Shown here: positions 9,023 to 16,249 of the stretch, piece by piece | How the letters are laid out: the number at the start of each line of letters is the position of its first letter | Numbering within the stretch: the stretch's first letter is position 1 | Source of the DNA: Candidimonas humi | GTDB lineage: Bacteria; Pseudomonadota; Gammaproteobacteria; Burkholderiales; Burkholderiaceae_B | NCBI RefSeq assembly: GCF_019166065.1 | Contig: NZ_JAHTBN010000001.1 | Location: forward strand, 124,001-188,000 | Direction: 5' to 3' | DNA length: 64,000 nt | The notes under the pieces: model-generated | Told to the model about the DNA's origin: nothing | Databases searched by the model: none | What the model saw: the letters and a program-made list of their open reading frames with translations, nothing else | Position numbers and translations under genes: made by a program

Positions 9023-9084
9023 GTTTTCAGGCGTGCAGGTATTGGGTATGCAGTTTTGGGGCGTATCGTTCTCAGGCGTGTAGG
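9023..9084. repeat. Pair of 17-bp direct repeats upstream of the dehydratase gene
   Basis: GTTTTCAGGCGTGCAGG (9023-9039) and GTTCTCAGGCGTGTAGG (9068-9084) match at 15 of 17 bases with a 45-bp period. A third partial copy (TCAGGCGTATG, 9086-9096) runs into the 3' end of the GntR coding sequence. The pair fills the 147-bp gap that must contain any promoter of the leftward dehydratase operon, so a regulator-binding role is plausible but unproven. Confidence 0.5.
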
Positions 9085-9085
9085 T

Positions 9086-9820
9086 TCAGGCGTATGTCGG
9101 GCTGCGTTGGCGCCGCTGCCGCGCCGGAGCGGGCTCGGATGCGACGCCATGGGCGAGCAGCAGGTCGAACGACCAGCAGATATCGCGCTCGAGCGCATCA
9201 CGCGCTGCGCGGGCATCGCGCCGTTCGATGGCCTCGACGATGGCGGCATGCAATTCGACCGGCGGGCGCTCGTCCGGACGCATCAGCGCCCGGGCCGCGC
9301 GCAGGCAGGGGCCGGACTGCAGCCACAGGTTTTCTATCATCGCCAGCAGCGATTCCGAACCGCCGGCCCGATAGATCGTGAAATGAAAAGCCTGGTTGCT
9401 GGCGACCCATACCGACAGCGCGTCGGGGTGCGCAAGAGACTGCCCGATGCGGCGCGCCAGCCGGCGCAAGTCGGCGATTTCCGCCGTACCCATGCGTTCG
9501 ACCGCCCATTCGGTGACGGCACCTTCCACCAGCACTCGGGCGCGCCGTATGTCGTGCAGGCGTTCTTCCGAAAGAACCGGCACGCGCATGGAGCGGCTTT
9601 TCATGGGTTCCAGCGCGCGCTGCGCGGCCAGGCGGCGCAGCGCCTCGCGCACCGGCATAGCGCTGGTGCCGAAGGCATCGGCCAGTTCCTGGATGCCCAG
9701 TACCGATCCGGCAGCGTAATCGCCGCGCATCAGATGGTCGCGCAGGCGCTGGTAGACCGCGAGGTTTACGGCCACGTGTTCTACGGGGGAGGGTTCGAAT
9801 CTGCCGTTCGTCGATGCCAT
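9086..9820 (-). CDS. GntR-family (FadR/FCD-type) transcriptional regulator
   Basis: A 244-residue regulator with an N-terminal winged helix (residues about 18-85: VYQRLRDHLMRGDYAAGSVL, then ELADAFGTSAMPVREALRRL) and a helical FCD effector domain that usually binds carboxylates through a metal. Candidate metal-site residues lie around ASNQAFHFTIYRAGG and ELHAAIVEAIERRD. The start at 9820 is chosen because the winged helix begins soon after; the frame is open to 10015 but that extension crosses a palindrome. It lies upstream of the dehydratase operon in the same direction and is divergent from the CoA-transferase operon, so it could control either or both. Confidence 0.9.
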   Translation of the reverse strand: MASTNGRFEPSPVEHVAVNLAVYQRLRDHLMRGDYAAGSVLGIQELADAFGTSAMPVREALRRLAAQRALEPMKSRSMRVPVLSEERLHDIRRARVLVEGAVTEWAVERMGTAEIADLRRLARRIGQSLAHPDALSVWVASNQAFHFTIYRAGGSESLLAMIENLWLQSGPCLRAARALMRPDERPPVELHAAIVEAIERRDARAARDALERDICWSFDLLLAHGVASEPAPARQRRQRSPTYA

Positions 9821-9880
9821 TGCCGTGCCGCAAGCCGCTGCCGGGGCGCATGCGCCTGCCGGTGCCGCAGCGAAAATCCT

Positions 9881-9896
9881 ATCTTTGATCAAAGAT
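9881..9896. promoter_or_regulatory. Perfect 16-bp palindrome, candidate GntR operator
   Basis: ATCTTTGATCAAAGAT is its own reverse complement. It lies 61 bp upstream of the GntR start and 167 bp upstream of the divergent CoA-transferase start, in an AT-rich patch of an otherwise GC-rich region. The size and symmetry suit a dimeric winged-helix regulator, most simply the adjacent GntR protein acting on itself and on the divergent operon. Confidence 0.6.
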
Positions 9897-10063
9897 CTGC
9901 AAGAGTAGGGGCAGTATAGGAATGAATACCCGCAAGGGCGTATCCGGAATTTCCCGTAGCCCTCGCTTACGTCTGCGACGAACGCATCCTTAGAGAGTTT
10001 CGACTGGCCCGACATCGCGCCTGATCCTTACACTGCCAACTGTTTTTCAGGGTTGGGCTTGGA

Positions 10064-11239
10064 ATGGCTATATTGGGAAACGCGTTGGAAGGCATACGCG
10101 TATTGGATCTGTCCCGCATTCTCGCGGGCCCGTGGTGCACGCAAAACCTGGCCGATCTCGGCGCCGAAGTCATCAAGGTGGAGCGTCCGAACGGCGGCGA
10201 CGATACTCGCGGCTGGGGACCTCCGTACATTGAATCGGGCGACGGCGCACACAGGATGTCCGCCTATTTCAGTTGCTGCAATCGCAACAAGAAGTCCGTG
10301 TGCCTCGACTTCAAGCTGGACGAGGACAAGAGCCGGCTGATGCAAATGGTGCGCGACGCCGATGTGCTGGTGGAGAACTACCGCGTCGGCACGCTGGCGC
10401 GCCATGGCCTGGACTACGACAGCCTCAAGGCGATCAATCCGGGGCTTATCTACTTGTCCATCACGGGTTATGGCCAGACGGGGCCGAAAGCCTCCAGGCC
10501 GGGCTACGACTATATATTCCAGGGATTGGGCGGCCTGATGAGCTATACCGGCAGGGCCGACGACGAAGACGGGGCCGGGCCGCTGCGCGCCGGAGTCGCC
10601 GTGGTCGACATCGCGACGGGCATGTATGCGACATCCGCGCTGCTGGCCGCGCTGTTCCAGCGCGGGCGCACGGGCAAGGGGTCGTACCTGGACATTGCCT
10701 TGCTGGACGTGGCTCTCGCCATGAATGCCAACCAGGGCGCCAATTACCTGGTGTCGGGCGAAAACCCGAAGCGTACCGGCAACGCCCATCCGAACCTGGC
10801 TCCGTACGAAGTGTTCCGTGCGCAGGACGGCTATTTCATCCTCGCCATAGGCAACGACACGCAGTTCCAGCGTTTCTGCGCGCTGTGCGACCGGCCTGAA
10901 CTGGCGCAAGACGAGCGCTTTGCCAGCAATAGCGCCCGGATATCGAATCTGGGCTCGCTGCGCAAGATCCTGGCAGCGCTGATCGAGCAGCATCCCCGCG
11001 CGCACTGGACCCGGGCATTGGATCGACTGGGTATTTCCTGGGGATCGGTCAACACCCTGGAGGAAGCCTTCGAGGACGAGCAGGTTCGCCACCGCGGCAT
11101 GCTGCGCTATGCGAGCCATCCCGTGCTGGGCGAAGTGGCCCTGGTCGCCAATCCCATGCTGGCGGCAGAAGGCCAGCATCGTTTCGCCGCCCCGCCTTTG
11201 CTGGGCGAGCACACAGCTGGAGTATTGCAGGACGGCTGA
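10064..11239 (+). CDS. Class III (CaiB/BaiF) acyl-CoA transferase, first copy
   Basis: A 391-residue family III CoA-transferase. The N-terminal signature IRVLDLSRILAGPWCTQNLA is followed by LGAEVIKVERP and the nucleotide-contact segment NRNKKSVCLDFK. The catalytic aspartate expected in this family falls in the region of GVAVVDIATGMYATSALLAA. It moves CoA between carboxylic acids, for example from succinyl-CoA or formyl-CoA. It starts a rightward unit with a Bug receptor and an enoyl-CoA hydratase, consistent with importing, activating and hydrating an organic acid. The divergent neighbour is a GntR regulator. Confidence 0.93.
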   Translation: MAILGNALEGIRVLDLSRILAGPWCTQNLADLGAEVIKVERPNGGDDTRGWGPPYIESGDGAHRMSAYFSCCNRNKKSVCLDFKLDEDKSRLMQMVRDADVLVENYRVGTLARHGLDYDSLKAINPGLIYLSITGYGQTGPKASRPGYDYIFQGLGGLMSYTGRADDEDGAGPLRAGVAVVDIATGMYATSALLAALFQRGRTGKGSYLDIALLDVALAMNANQGANYLVSGENPKRTGNAHPNLAPYEVFRAQDGYFILAIGNDTQFQRFCALCDRPELAQDERFASNSARISNLGSLRKILAALIEQHPRAHWTRALDRLGISWGSVNTLEEAFEDEQVRHRGMLRYASHPVLGEVALVANPMLAAEGQHRFAAPPLLGEHTAGVLQDG

Positions 11240-11310
11240 GCCTGCTTGCCGTATGTCCGTGTGTCCTGTTTTCCGTTTTGTCATTGCATATATCGATCGA
11301 GGAGACCTTC

Positions 11311-12279
11311 ATGCATCGTAGAAAATTGTCCCTGCTCATTGCCGCGGCCGGCATGCTTGCCAGTTCCCTGGCTGCGGCGGCTTATCCCGACCACGCCATC
11401 AAATTGATTGTCCCCTATGCGCCGGGCGGGACGACCGATCTCATCGCCCGCATCGTGGCGCCGCGCATGGGCGCGGCGCTGGGGCAGTCGATCGTCATCG
11501 AGAACAAACCCGGCGCGGGTGGCGCGATCGGCAGCGCCTATGCCGCGCGCCAGGCGCCCGACGGCTACACGATCGTCATGGCGGTGGAAAGTTCGCACGC
11601 CGTCAATCCCAGCGTGCACAGCCATCCCACGTATGATCCGGTGAAGGATTTTTCCCCGATCAGCAATCTTGCGAATGTGCTGGGGGTGCTGGATGTGAAT
11701 GGCAAGTCCAGCATCAAGACGTTTGCGCAATTGATCGAGCAGCTCAAGGCCGACCCCGGCAAGTTCTCGTACGGCTCGTCGGGCAACGGCGGCTATAGCC
11801 ACTTGTTCGGCCAGCGCTTCATCGCTTCCACTGGCACGCACATGCTGCACGTGCCCTATAAAGGCCTGGGGCCTGCGCTGACGGCATTGCTTTCCGACCA
11901 GATCCAGGTCGTGTTCGACAATCTTCCGTCATCGGCGGGCCAGATCGCCAGCGGCAGCCTGCGGGCCCTGGCCGTTGCCGCGCCCCAGCGAGTCAAGTCC
12001 ATGCCCGACGTGCCCACCTATGCCGAGGTGGGCTATCCTGAACTGAATACGCCGTCCTGGTTCGGCCTGGCCGCGCCCAAGGGCCTGCCCGCAGCCAAGC
12101 TGGAAGTGCTCAACCAGGCTGTAAAGACCGCGCTCGCCGATCCGGAGGTCGTTGCGCAGATCGATCGCCAGGGCGCTGTGGTGGACTACACCAGCCCGGA
12201 AGAATTCGCGAAAGTCATACGTGAGTCCAATGAGCGCTGGCAAGGCGTGGTCAAGGCCATCAACTTCCAGAAAATGTAA
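11311..12279 (+). CDS. Bug/TctC-family periplasmic solute receptor (copy 4)
   Basis: A 322-residue receptor with a signal peptide (MHRRKLSLLIAAAGMLASSL) ending near AAAAYPD. The core shows VPYAPGGTTDLIARIVAP, SIVIENKPGAGGAIGSAYAA, SSGNGGYSHLFGQRF and LHVPYKGLGPALTALL. The start at 11311 is preferred over 11278 because GGAG lies about 6 bases upstream and the signal sequence begins there. It sits 71 bp after the CoA-transferase gene and 11 bp before an enoyl-CoA hydratase gene, which makes it the likely uptake receptor for that short pathway. Confidence 0.93.
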   Translation: MHRRKLSLLIAAAGMLASSLAAAAYPDHAIKLIVPYAPGGTTDLIARIVAPRMGAALGQSIVIENKPGAGGAIGSAYAARQAPDGYTIVMAVESSHAVNPSVHSHPTYDPVKDFSPISNLANVLGVLDVNGKSSIKTFAQLIEQLKADPGKFSYGSSGNGGYSHLFGQRFIASTGTHMLHVPYKGLGPALTALLSDQIQVVFDNLPSSAGQIASGSLRALAVAAPQRVKSMPDVPTYAEVGYPELNTPSWFGLAAPKGLPAAKLEVLNQAVKTALADPEVVAQIDRQGAVVDYTSPEEFAKVIRESNERWQGVVKAINFQKM

Positions 12280-12290
12280 GGGGTATCGGC

Positions 12291-13082
12291 ATGTCGGAAC
12301 AGAACTGGAGCCAGCACGCGCAGCTGGACGTGGATGGCCGCGGCGTTGCCACGCTATGCATACGCAACGCCAAAAGCCTCAATATATTGAGTACGCCCGT
12401 GGTGCAGGCGCTGACGCAGGCCCTGGAGTCGGCCTCGGCCAGGGCGGACATCCGCGTGCTGGTGCTGCGCGGCGAAGGCGACAAGGCCTTTGTCGCCGGG
12501 GCGGACATCAAGGAAATGGCCGCGTTCGACCAGCGCGGCGCCGAGGCGTTCATCGAGCGGCTGCGCATTCTGTGCGAACGCTGCCGCCAATTGCGCGTCC
12601 CGGTCATAGCGCGTATTCCCGGATGGTGCCTGGGCGGCGGCCTCGAGTTCGCCTTGGCCTGCGACCTGCGCATTGCCGCGGATACGGCCAATTTCGGCAT
12701 GCCCGAGGTCAAGGTGGGCATACCGTCGGTCATTTATGCCGCGCTGATGCCGCGCCTGATCGGCAAGGCCAGGGCCACCTGGATGCTGCTTACCGGAGAA
12801 ATCGTCGACGCCGCGCAGGCCGAGTCGTTCGGGCTGGTCGACCGGGTCGTGCCGCTGGCGCAGCTCGATGCCGAGGTCGATCGTGTCGCGGCCCTGTTGG
12901 CGGGCCTGGGCCCCCAGGTAGTGGCCCAGCAGAAGCGCATGATGCGCCAATGGGAAGACGAGCCGCTGCAAACATCCATCGCCGACAGCGTGCGCGAGTT
13001 CGGCGCGGCCTTCAACACGGGCGAGCCGCAGGAATTCATGGGCAAATTCATACAGGCCAAGCAGGGCCGGGACCGCGCCTGA
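12291..13082 (+). CDS. Enoyl-CoA hydratase/isomerase (crotonase) family protein
   Basis: A 263-residue crotonase-fold enzyme. The first oxyanion-hole segment is FVAGADIKEMAAFDQ, and the second contains the conserved glycines of GWCLGGGLEFALACDLRIAA. The following loop FGMPEVKVGIPSVIYA carries a glutamate at the place of one catalytic glutamate in hydratases. It probably hydrates an enoyl-CoA formed from the acid activated by the upstream CoA-transferase. It begins 11 bp after the Bug gene, so it belongs to the same transcript. Other crotonase reactions (isomerase, hydrolase, decarboxylase) cannot be excluded. Confidence 0.92.
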   Translation: MSEQNWSQHAQLDVDGRGVATLCIRNAKSLNILSTPVVQALTQALESASARADIRVLVLRGEGDKAFVAGADIKEMAAFDQRGAEAFIERLRILCERCRQLRVPVIARIPGWCLGGGLEFALACDLRIAADTANFGMPEVKVGIPSVIYAALMPRLIGKARATWMLLTGEIVDAAQAESFGLVDRVVPLAQLDAEVDRVAALLAGLGPQVVAQQKRMMRQWEDEPLQTSIADSVREFGAAFNTGEPQEFMGKFIQAKQGRDRA

Positions 13083-13178
13083 GGCGGGCGAGGGCCGCGG
13101 CCTCGGCGCGGCCCCGCTTGCACCGCTCTTCGCCGCTGGCTATGCTAGCGGCCATGTCGCCATGGACCGGGGGAAGCG

Positions 13179-14120
13179 GTGCGCTACGAACTGAAAGACC
13201 TGCGCCTGTTCCGCGCCATCGAAGAAACGGGCAATCTGTCCGCGGGGGCCGCGGCCATGCACATGACCGCTTCGTCGGCAAGCTACCGCTTGAAGAACCT
13301 GGAATATGCGGTGGGCAGGCCCTTGTTCACGCGCACGCCCCGGGGCATGACGCTGACGCCGGCCGGCGAAGTGCTGTCGCGCCATGCGCGCACGGTGCTC
13401 GACGATGTGCAATCGATGCATGACGAACTCCTGGGCCTGGCTTCCAACCTCAAGGGCAGTATCCGCCTGCTCGCCAACAGCAGTTCGCTGAACAGTTTCA
13501 TTATTCCGAGCCTGGCGCGGTTCCTGAGCGCCAATTCCAGAGTCAATGTCGACCTGAAAGAACAGGAAAGCAGTGTCATCCCGCAATCGATCCTCAACGA
13601 CGAGGCCGACATAGGCGTGGCGGCAGCCTCGTCCGAGTCCGACGAGCTCGAATCGCAGCTATACGCGCAGGACACGCTGATCTGCGCGGTGCACCCGGAT
13701 CATCCGCTGGCCACGCAACAGCGCGTGCCGTTCGCGCGCTTGCTGGATTACGACTTCGTGTCCATGGACCGCAACAGCAGCAATTTCCTGTTCCTGGCCG
13801 GGCAGGCGCGAGCAGAGAGCAGGCCGCTGAATGTACGCATCCACGCCCATGATTTTCGATCGGTGCTGTACCTGGTGCAGGCCGAGGTCGGCATTGCCCT
13901 GGTGCCCGCCAGCATTGCGCACGAATATGCCCGGGACAAGCGCGTGGTGCCGGTCGCCATCGCCGCGCCGTGGGCTACGCGTAATCTATATATGATCACT
14001 CGCAGGCAATCGGGGCGCAGCAAGCTCATCCATGAGTTTGCCGACATTCTCATGCATGACCCTCAAGTGGTTGCCAGCCGGGCGAGCATGGATGATTGTA
14101 GCTTTCAGATACATTCTTGA
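13179..14120 (+). CDS. LysR-family transcriptional regulator (first of five)
   Basis: A 313-residue LysR regulator that uses a GTG start with GGGGGAAG about 6 bases upstream. The winged helix-turn-helix spans about residues 4-62 (AIEETGNLSAGAAAMHMTAS, then RLKNLEYAVGRPLFTR). The effector domain runs from about residue 90 (GSIRLLANSSSLNSFIIPSL). Unlike the other LysR genes here it points the same way as the upstream CoA-transferase/Bug/hydratase genes, 96 bp after them, and no divergent target gene exists. It may be the last gene of that unit or a free-standing regulator. Confidence 0.9.
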   Translation: MRYELKDLRLFRAIEETGNLSAGAAAMHMTASSASYRLKNLEYAVGRPLFTRTPRGMTLTPAGEVLSRHARTVLDDVQSMHDELLGLASNLKGSIRLLANSSSLNSFIIPSLARFLSANSRVNVDLKEQESSVIPQSILNDEADIGVAAASSESDELESQLYAQDTLICAVHPDHPLATQQRVPFARLLDYDFVSMDRNSSNFLFLAGQARAESRPLNVRIHAHDFRSVLYLVQAEVGIALVPASIAHEYARDKRVVPVAIAAPWATRNLYMITRRQSGRSKLIHEFADILMHDPQVVASRASMDDCSFQIHS

Positions 14121-14148
14121 CCGCTACGCCACAAGAGGCGGCTTTCGA

Positions 14149-14178
14149 TGGACAAGAAGAGAAAAACCGTCATATAAT
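14149..14178 (+). promoter_or_regulatory. Sigma70 promoter of the rpmI-rplT-pheST-ihfA transcript
   Basis: TGGACA at 14149-14154 and a consensus TATAAT at 14173-14178 are separated by 18 bp and face rpmI. It is the only strong promoter-like pair seen in the 334 bp between the LysR gene and rpmI, and would make a leader of about 270 nucleotides. Confidence 0.7.
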
Positions 14179-14454
14179 CAAGAGCTTTTCTGGCGGGCGA
14201 CAGGTTTATGCCTTGTTAGGTTGGCTTTCTGCTACTGCTACTTCTTTTTAAGGTAGTAGCTGGCTCCTATATAGATCAGGCACTGCCTTTGCCGTGCGGA
14301 TGGCTACGCGGGCCCTTGCGGGTTTCTGGGCCTCGGCGCGTAAGCTTTCCCGTAGGCTGCCCACCCGGAAAATAAAACAAGCGAAGCTGGGTCTTACAAG
14401 TATTGCCGGTATCGGCTGGCAGTCACCTCTCTTCGCACATCAGTGAGCTATGTC
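14179..14454 (+). promoter_or_regulatory. Long structured 5' leader of rpmI-rplT
   Basis: No gene fits in this stretch. It contains a hairpin formed by GCTACT (14231-14236) and AGTAGC (14255-14260) with extra inner pairs, and a second possible stem, GGCCC (14311-14315) with GGGCC (14328-14332). In gammaproteobacteria and bacilli L20 represses its own operon by binding such leaders. Whether this leader does the same is inference. infC, which often precedes rpmI, is too long to be hidden here and is absent. Confidence 0.5.
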
Positions 14455-14652
14455 ATGCCCAAGATGAAAACCAAGAAAAGCGCTGCGAAGCGCTTTCAGG
14501 TCCGCGGCAGCGGGTCGATCAAGCGGGGTCAGGCGTTCAAGCGCCACATCCTGACCAAGAAAACCACCAAGAACAAGCGCCATCTGCGCGGTTCTGCCGC
14601 GGTGCACGAGACGAATGTCGCCTCGGTCAAGGCAATGATGCCTTTCGCTTGA
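14455..14652 (+). CDS. rpmI: Ribosomal protein L35
   Basis: A 65-residue basic protein of the large ribosomal subunit. It starts with the family signature [20 protein letters not shown] and continues through the lysine-rich [13 protein letters not shown]. The start at 14455 is preferred to an in-frame ATG at 14443 because L35 proteins begin exactly with this signature. It is followed 16 bp later by rplT, as in most bacteria. infC is not upstream; a LysR gene is found there instead, with a long leader and a strong promoter between. The length is exactly the usual 65 residues. Confidence 0.98.
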   Translation: MPKMKTKKSAAKRFQVRGSGSIKRGQAFKRHILTKKTTKNKRHLRGSAAVHETNVASVKAMMPFA

Positions 14653-14668
14653 TTATCGGAGATCTGCC

Positions 14669-15028
14669 ATGCCTCGAGTAAAACGCGGCGTTACCGCCCG
14701 CGCCCGCCATAAAAAAGTCATCAAGGCCGCCAAGGGCTACCGCGGCCGCCGCGGCAATGTGTTCCGCATTGCCAAGCAAGCGGTCATGCGCGCCGGGCAA
14801 TATGCCTACCGCGACCGCCGCAACAAGAAGCGCACCTTCCGCGCTTTGTGGATCACGCGTATCAACGCGGCTTGCCGTGAACTCGGCATTACCTACAGCG
14901 TGTTCATCGCCGGCACCAAGAAAGCCTCGATCGAACTGGATCGCAAGGTGCTTGCCGATATGGCCGTGAACGACAAGGCGGGCTTTGCCGCCGTCGTCGC
15001 CCAAGCCAGGTCCGCGTTGGCCGCCTGA
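14669..15028 (+). CDS. rplT: Ribosomal protein L20
   Basis: A 119-residue L20 protein, needed early in 50S subunit assembly and in some bacteria a translational repressor of its own operon. The N-terminal half is very basic ([19 protein letters not shown], then [15 protein letters not shown]) and threads into 23S rRNA. The globular C-terminal half includes [19 protein letters not shown]. Its length and motifs are canonical. It sits between rpmI and pheS. A stable hairpin at 15052-15081 follows the stop codon and may separate ribosomal from synthetase expression. Confidence 0.98.
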   Translation: MPRVKRGVTARARHKKVIKAAKGYRGRRGNVFRIAKQAVMRAGQYAYRDRRNKKRTFRALWITRINAACRELGITYSVFIAGTKKASIELDRKVLADMAVNDKAGFAAVVAQARSALAA

Positions 15029-15051
15029 TCGGTTTCGATCCTGTAGTGTTT

Positions 15052-15081
15052 GCGAACGGGGCTCTGTCGGGCTCCGTTTGC
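15052..15081 (+). terminator. Hairpin between rplT and pheS (possible attenuator)
   Basis: An 11-bp stem with two G-U pairs can form between GCGAACGGGGC (15052-15062) and GCTCCGTTTGC (15071-15081), around an 8-base loop. It is not followed by a U-run, so partial termination or an RNA-processing role is more likely than full termination. No phenylalanine-rich leader peptide was seen in the 72 bp before pheS. Confidence 0.45.
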
Positions 15082-15100
15082 ATTTGGAAAAGCGATAAAC

Positions 15101-16123
15101 ATGACTTCTCCGGATGACGGCCTGATCGATCAGGCAAAAGAACAGTTTGCGCAGGCCCCCGACGCGGCGGCGCTGGAAAACGCCAAGGCCAGGTTCCTGG
15201 GCAAGCAGGGCGCGCTGACGGCGCTGCTCAAGGGCCTGGCGCAACTGGATCCGGAACGCAAGCGCGCGGAAGGCACGCGCATCAATCTGCTCAAGCAGCA
15301 GATAGAAGGCCTGCTCAATGATCGCCGCGCGCAACTGGCGCAGGCCGATCTCGATCGCCGCCTGGCCGAGGAAACCATAGACGTGAGCCTGCCCGGGCGC
15401 GGCCGCGGCGCCGGCGGCATCCATCCGGTGATCCGCACCTGGCAGCGCGTGGAGGCGATTTTCCGTTCGATCGGCTTCGACGTGGCCGATGGCCCCGAGA
15501 TCGAAAACGACTGGACCAATTTCACTGCGCTGAACAATCCGGAGAATCACCCGGCGCGTTCGATGCAGGACACGTTCTATATAGACATGCAGGACGCCGG
15601 CGGCCTGCCGCTGCTGCTGCGCACGCACACCAGCCCGATGCAGGTGCGCTATGCTCGCATGCACCAGCCGCCCATCAAGGTCATTGCGCCGGGGCGCACC
15701 TATCGCGTCGACAGCGACGCCACTCATTCGCCCATGTTCCACCAGGTCGAGGGCCTGTGGATCGCCGAAGACATTTCCTTCGCGGATCTCAAGGGCGTCT
15801 ATACCAATTTCCTGCGGGCGTTCTTCGAGACCGACGATCTTTCGGTGCGCTTCCGCCCGTCCTTCTTCCCGTTCACGGAACCTTCCGCCGAAATCGACAT
15901 GATGTTCACGTCGGGGCCGAACCGCGGCCGCTGGCTCGAGATATCGGGCTCGGGCCAGGTGCACCCCCAGGTCGTGAAGAATTTCGGCCTCGATCCCGAG
16001 CGCTACATCGGCTTTGCCTTTGGCTCGGGCCTCGAGCGCCTGACCATGCTGCGCTACGGCGTGAACGACCTGCGCCAGTTCTTCGAGGGCGATCTGCGCT
16101 TTTTGCGCCAGTTCAACAGCTAG
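15101..16123 (+). CDS. pheS: Phenylalanyl-tRNA synthetase alpha subunit
   Basis: A 340-residue catalytic subunit that forms an alpha2-beta2 enzyme with PheT and charges tRNA-Phe. The N-terminal coiled-coil tRNA-binding arm covers about residues 1-90. Class II motif 1 lies near [19 protein letters not shown], motif 2 near [20 protein letters not shown] and motif 3 in [20 protein letters not shown]. The start at 15101 gives the usual N terminus ([20 protein letters not shown]); an upstream in-frame start at 15050 would add 17 residues from the leader hairpin. pheT follows after 126 bp. Confidence 0.98.
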   Translation: MTSPDDGLIDQAKEQFAQAPDAAALENAKARFLGKQGALTALLKGLAQLDPERKRAEGTRINLLKQQIEGLLNDRRAQLAQADLDRRLAEETIDVSLPGRGRGAGGIHPVIRTWQRVEAIFRSIGFDVADGPEIENDWTNFTALNNPENHPARSMQDTFYIDMQDAGGLPLLLRTHTSPMQVRYARMHQPPIKVIAPGRTYRVDSDATHSPMFHQVEGLWIAEDISFADLKGVYTNFLRAFFETDDLSVRFRPSFFPFTEPSAEIDMMFTSGPNRGRWLEISGSGQVHPQVVKNFGLDPERYIGFAFGSGLERLTMLRYGVNDLRQFFEGDLRFLRQFNS

Positions 16124-16149
16124 CGCCAGTCCATGCCTCGAGGGGCGCG

Positions 16150-16191
16150 TGGCCGGCGGCAAAAAAGCCGGCCATCGTGGCGCGAAGCGCC
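16150..16191 (+). terminator. Two tandem hairpins between pheS and pheT
   Basis: TGGCCGGC (16150-16157) pairs with GCCGGCCA (16167-16174) around a loop containing six adenines. GGCGC (16179-16183) pairs with GCGCC (16187-16191). No U-tract follows, and the genes must be made together, so these are more likely mRNA processing or stability elements than terminators. Confidence 0.5.
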
Positions 16192-16249
16192 GGCCTCGAT
16201 GCCCCGGAAAGCCGCAACGTAACGTCAACCGAATCCAGATCCTTCCATC

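Noticed and set aside
7271-9919. An 882-codon open frame on the plus strand opposite the dehydratase and GntR genes.
   Set aside because: Same cause: long antisense frames are expected in high-GC coding DNA, and both minus-strand genes have complete family motifs.
13179-15028. A hidden infC gene upstream of rpmI, perhaps with a rare start codon.
   Set aside because: Only 334 bp are free before rpmI and no IF-3-like sequence is seen in any frame.
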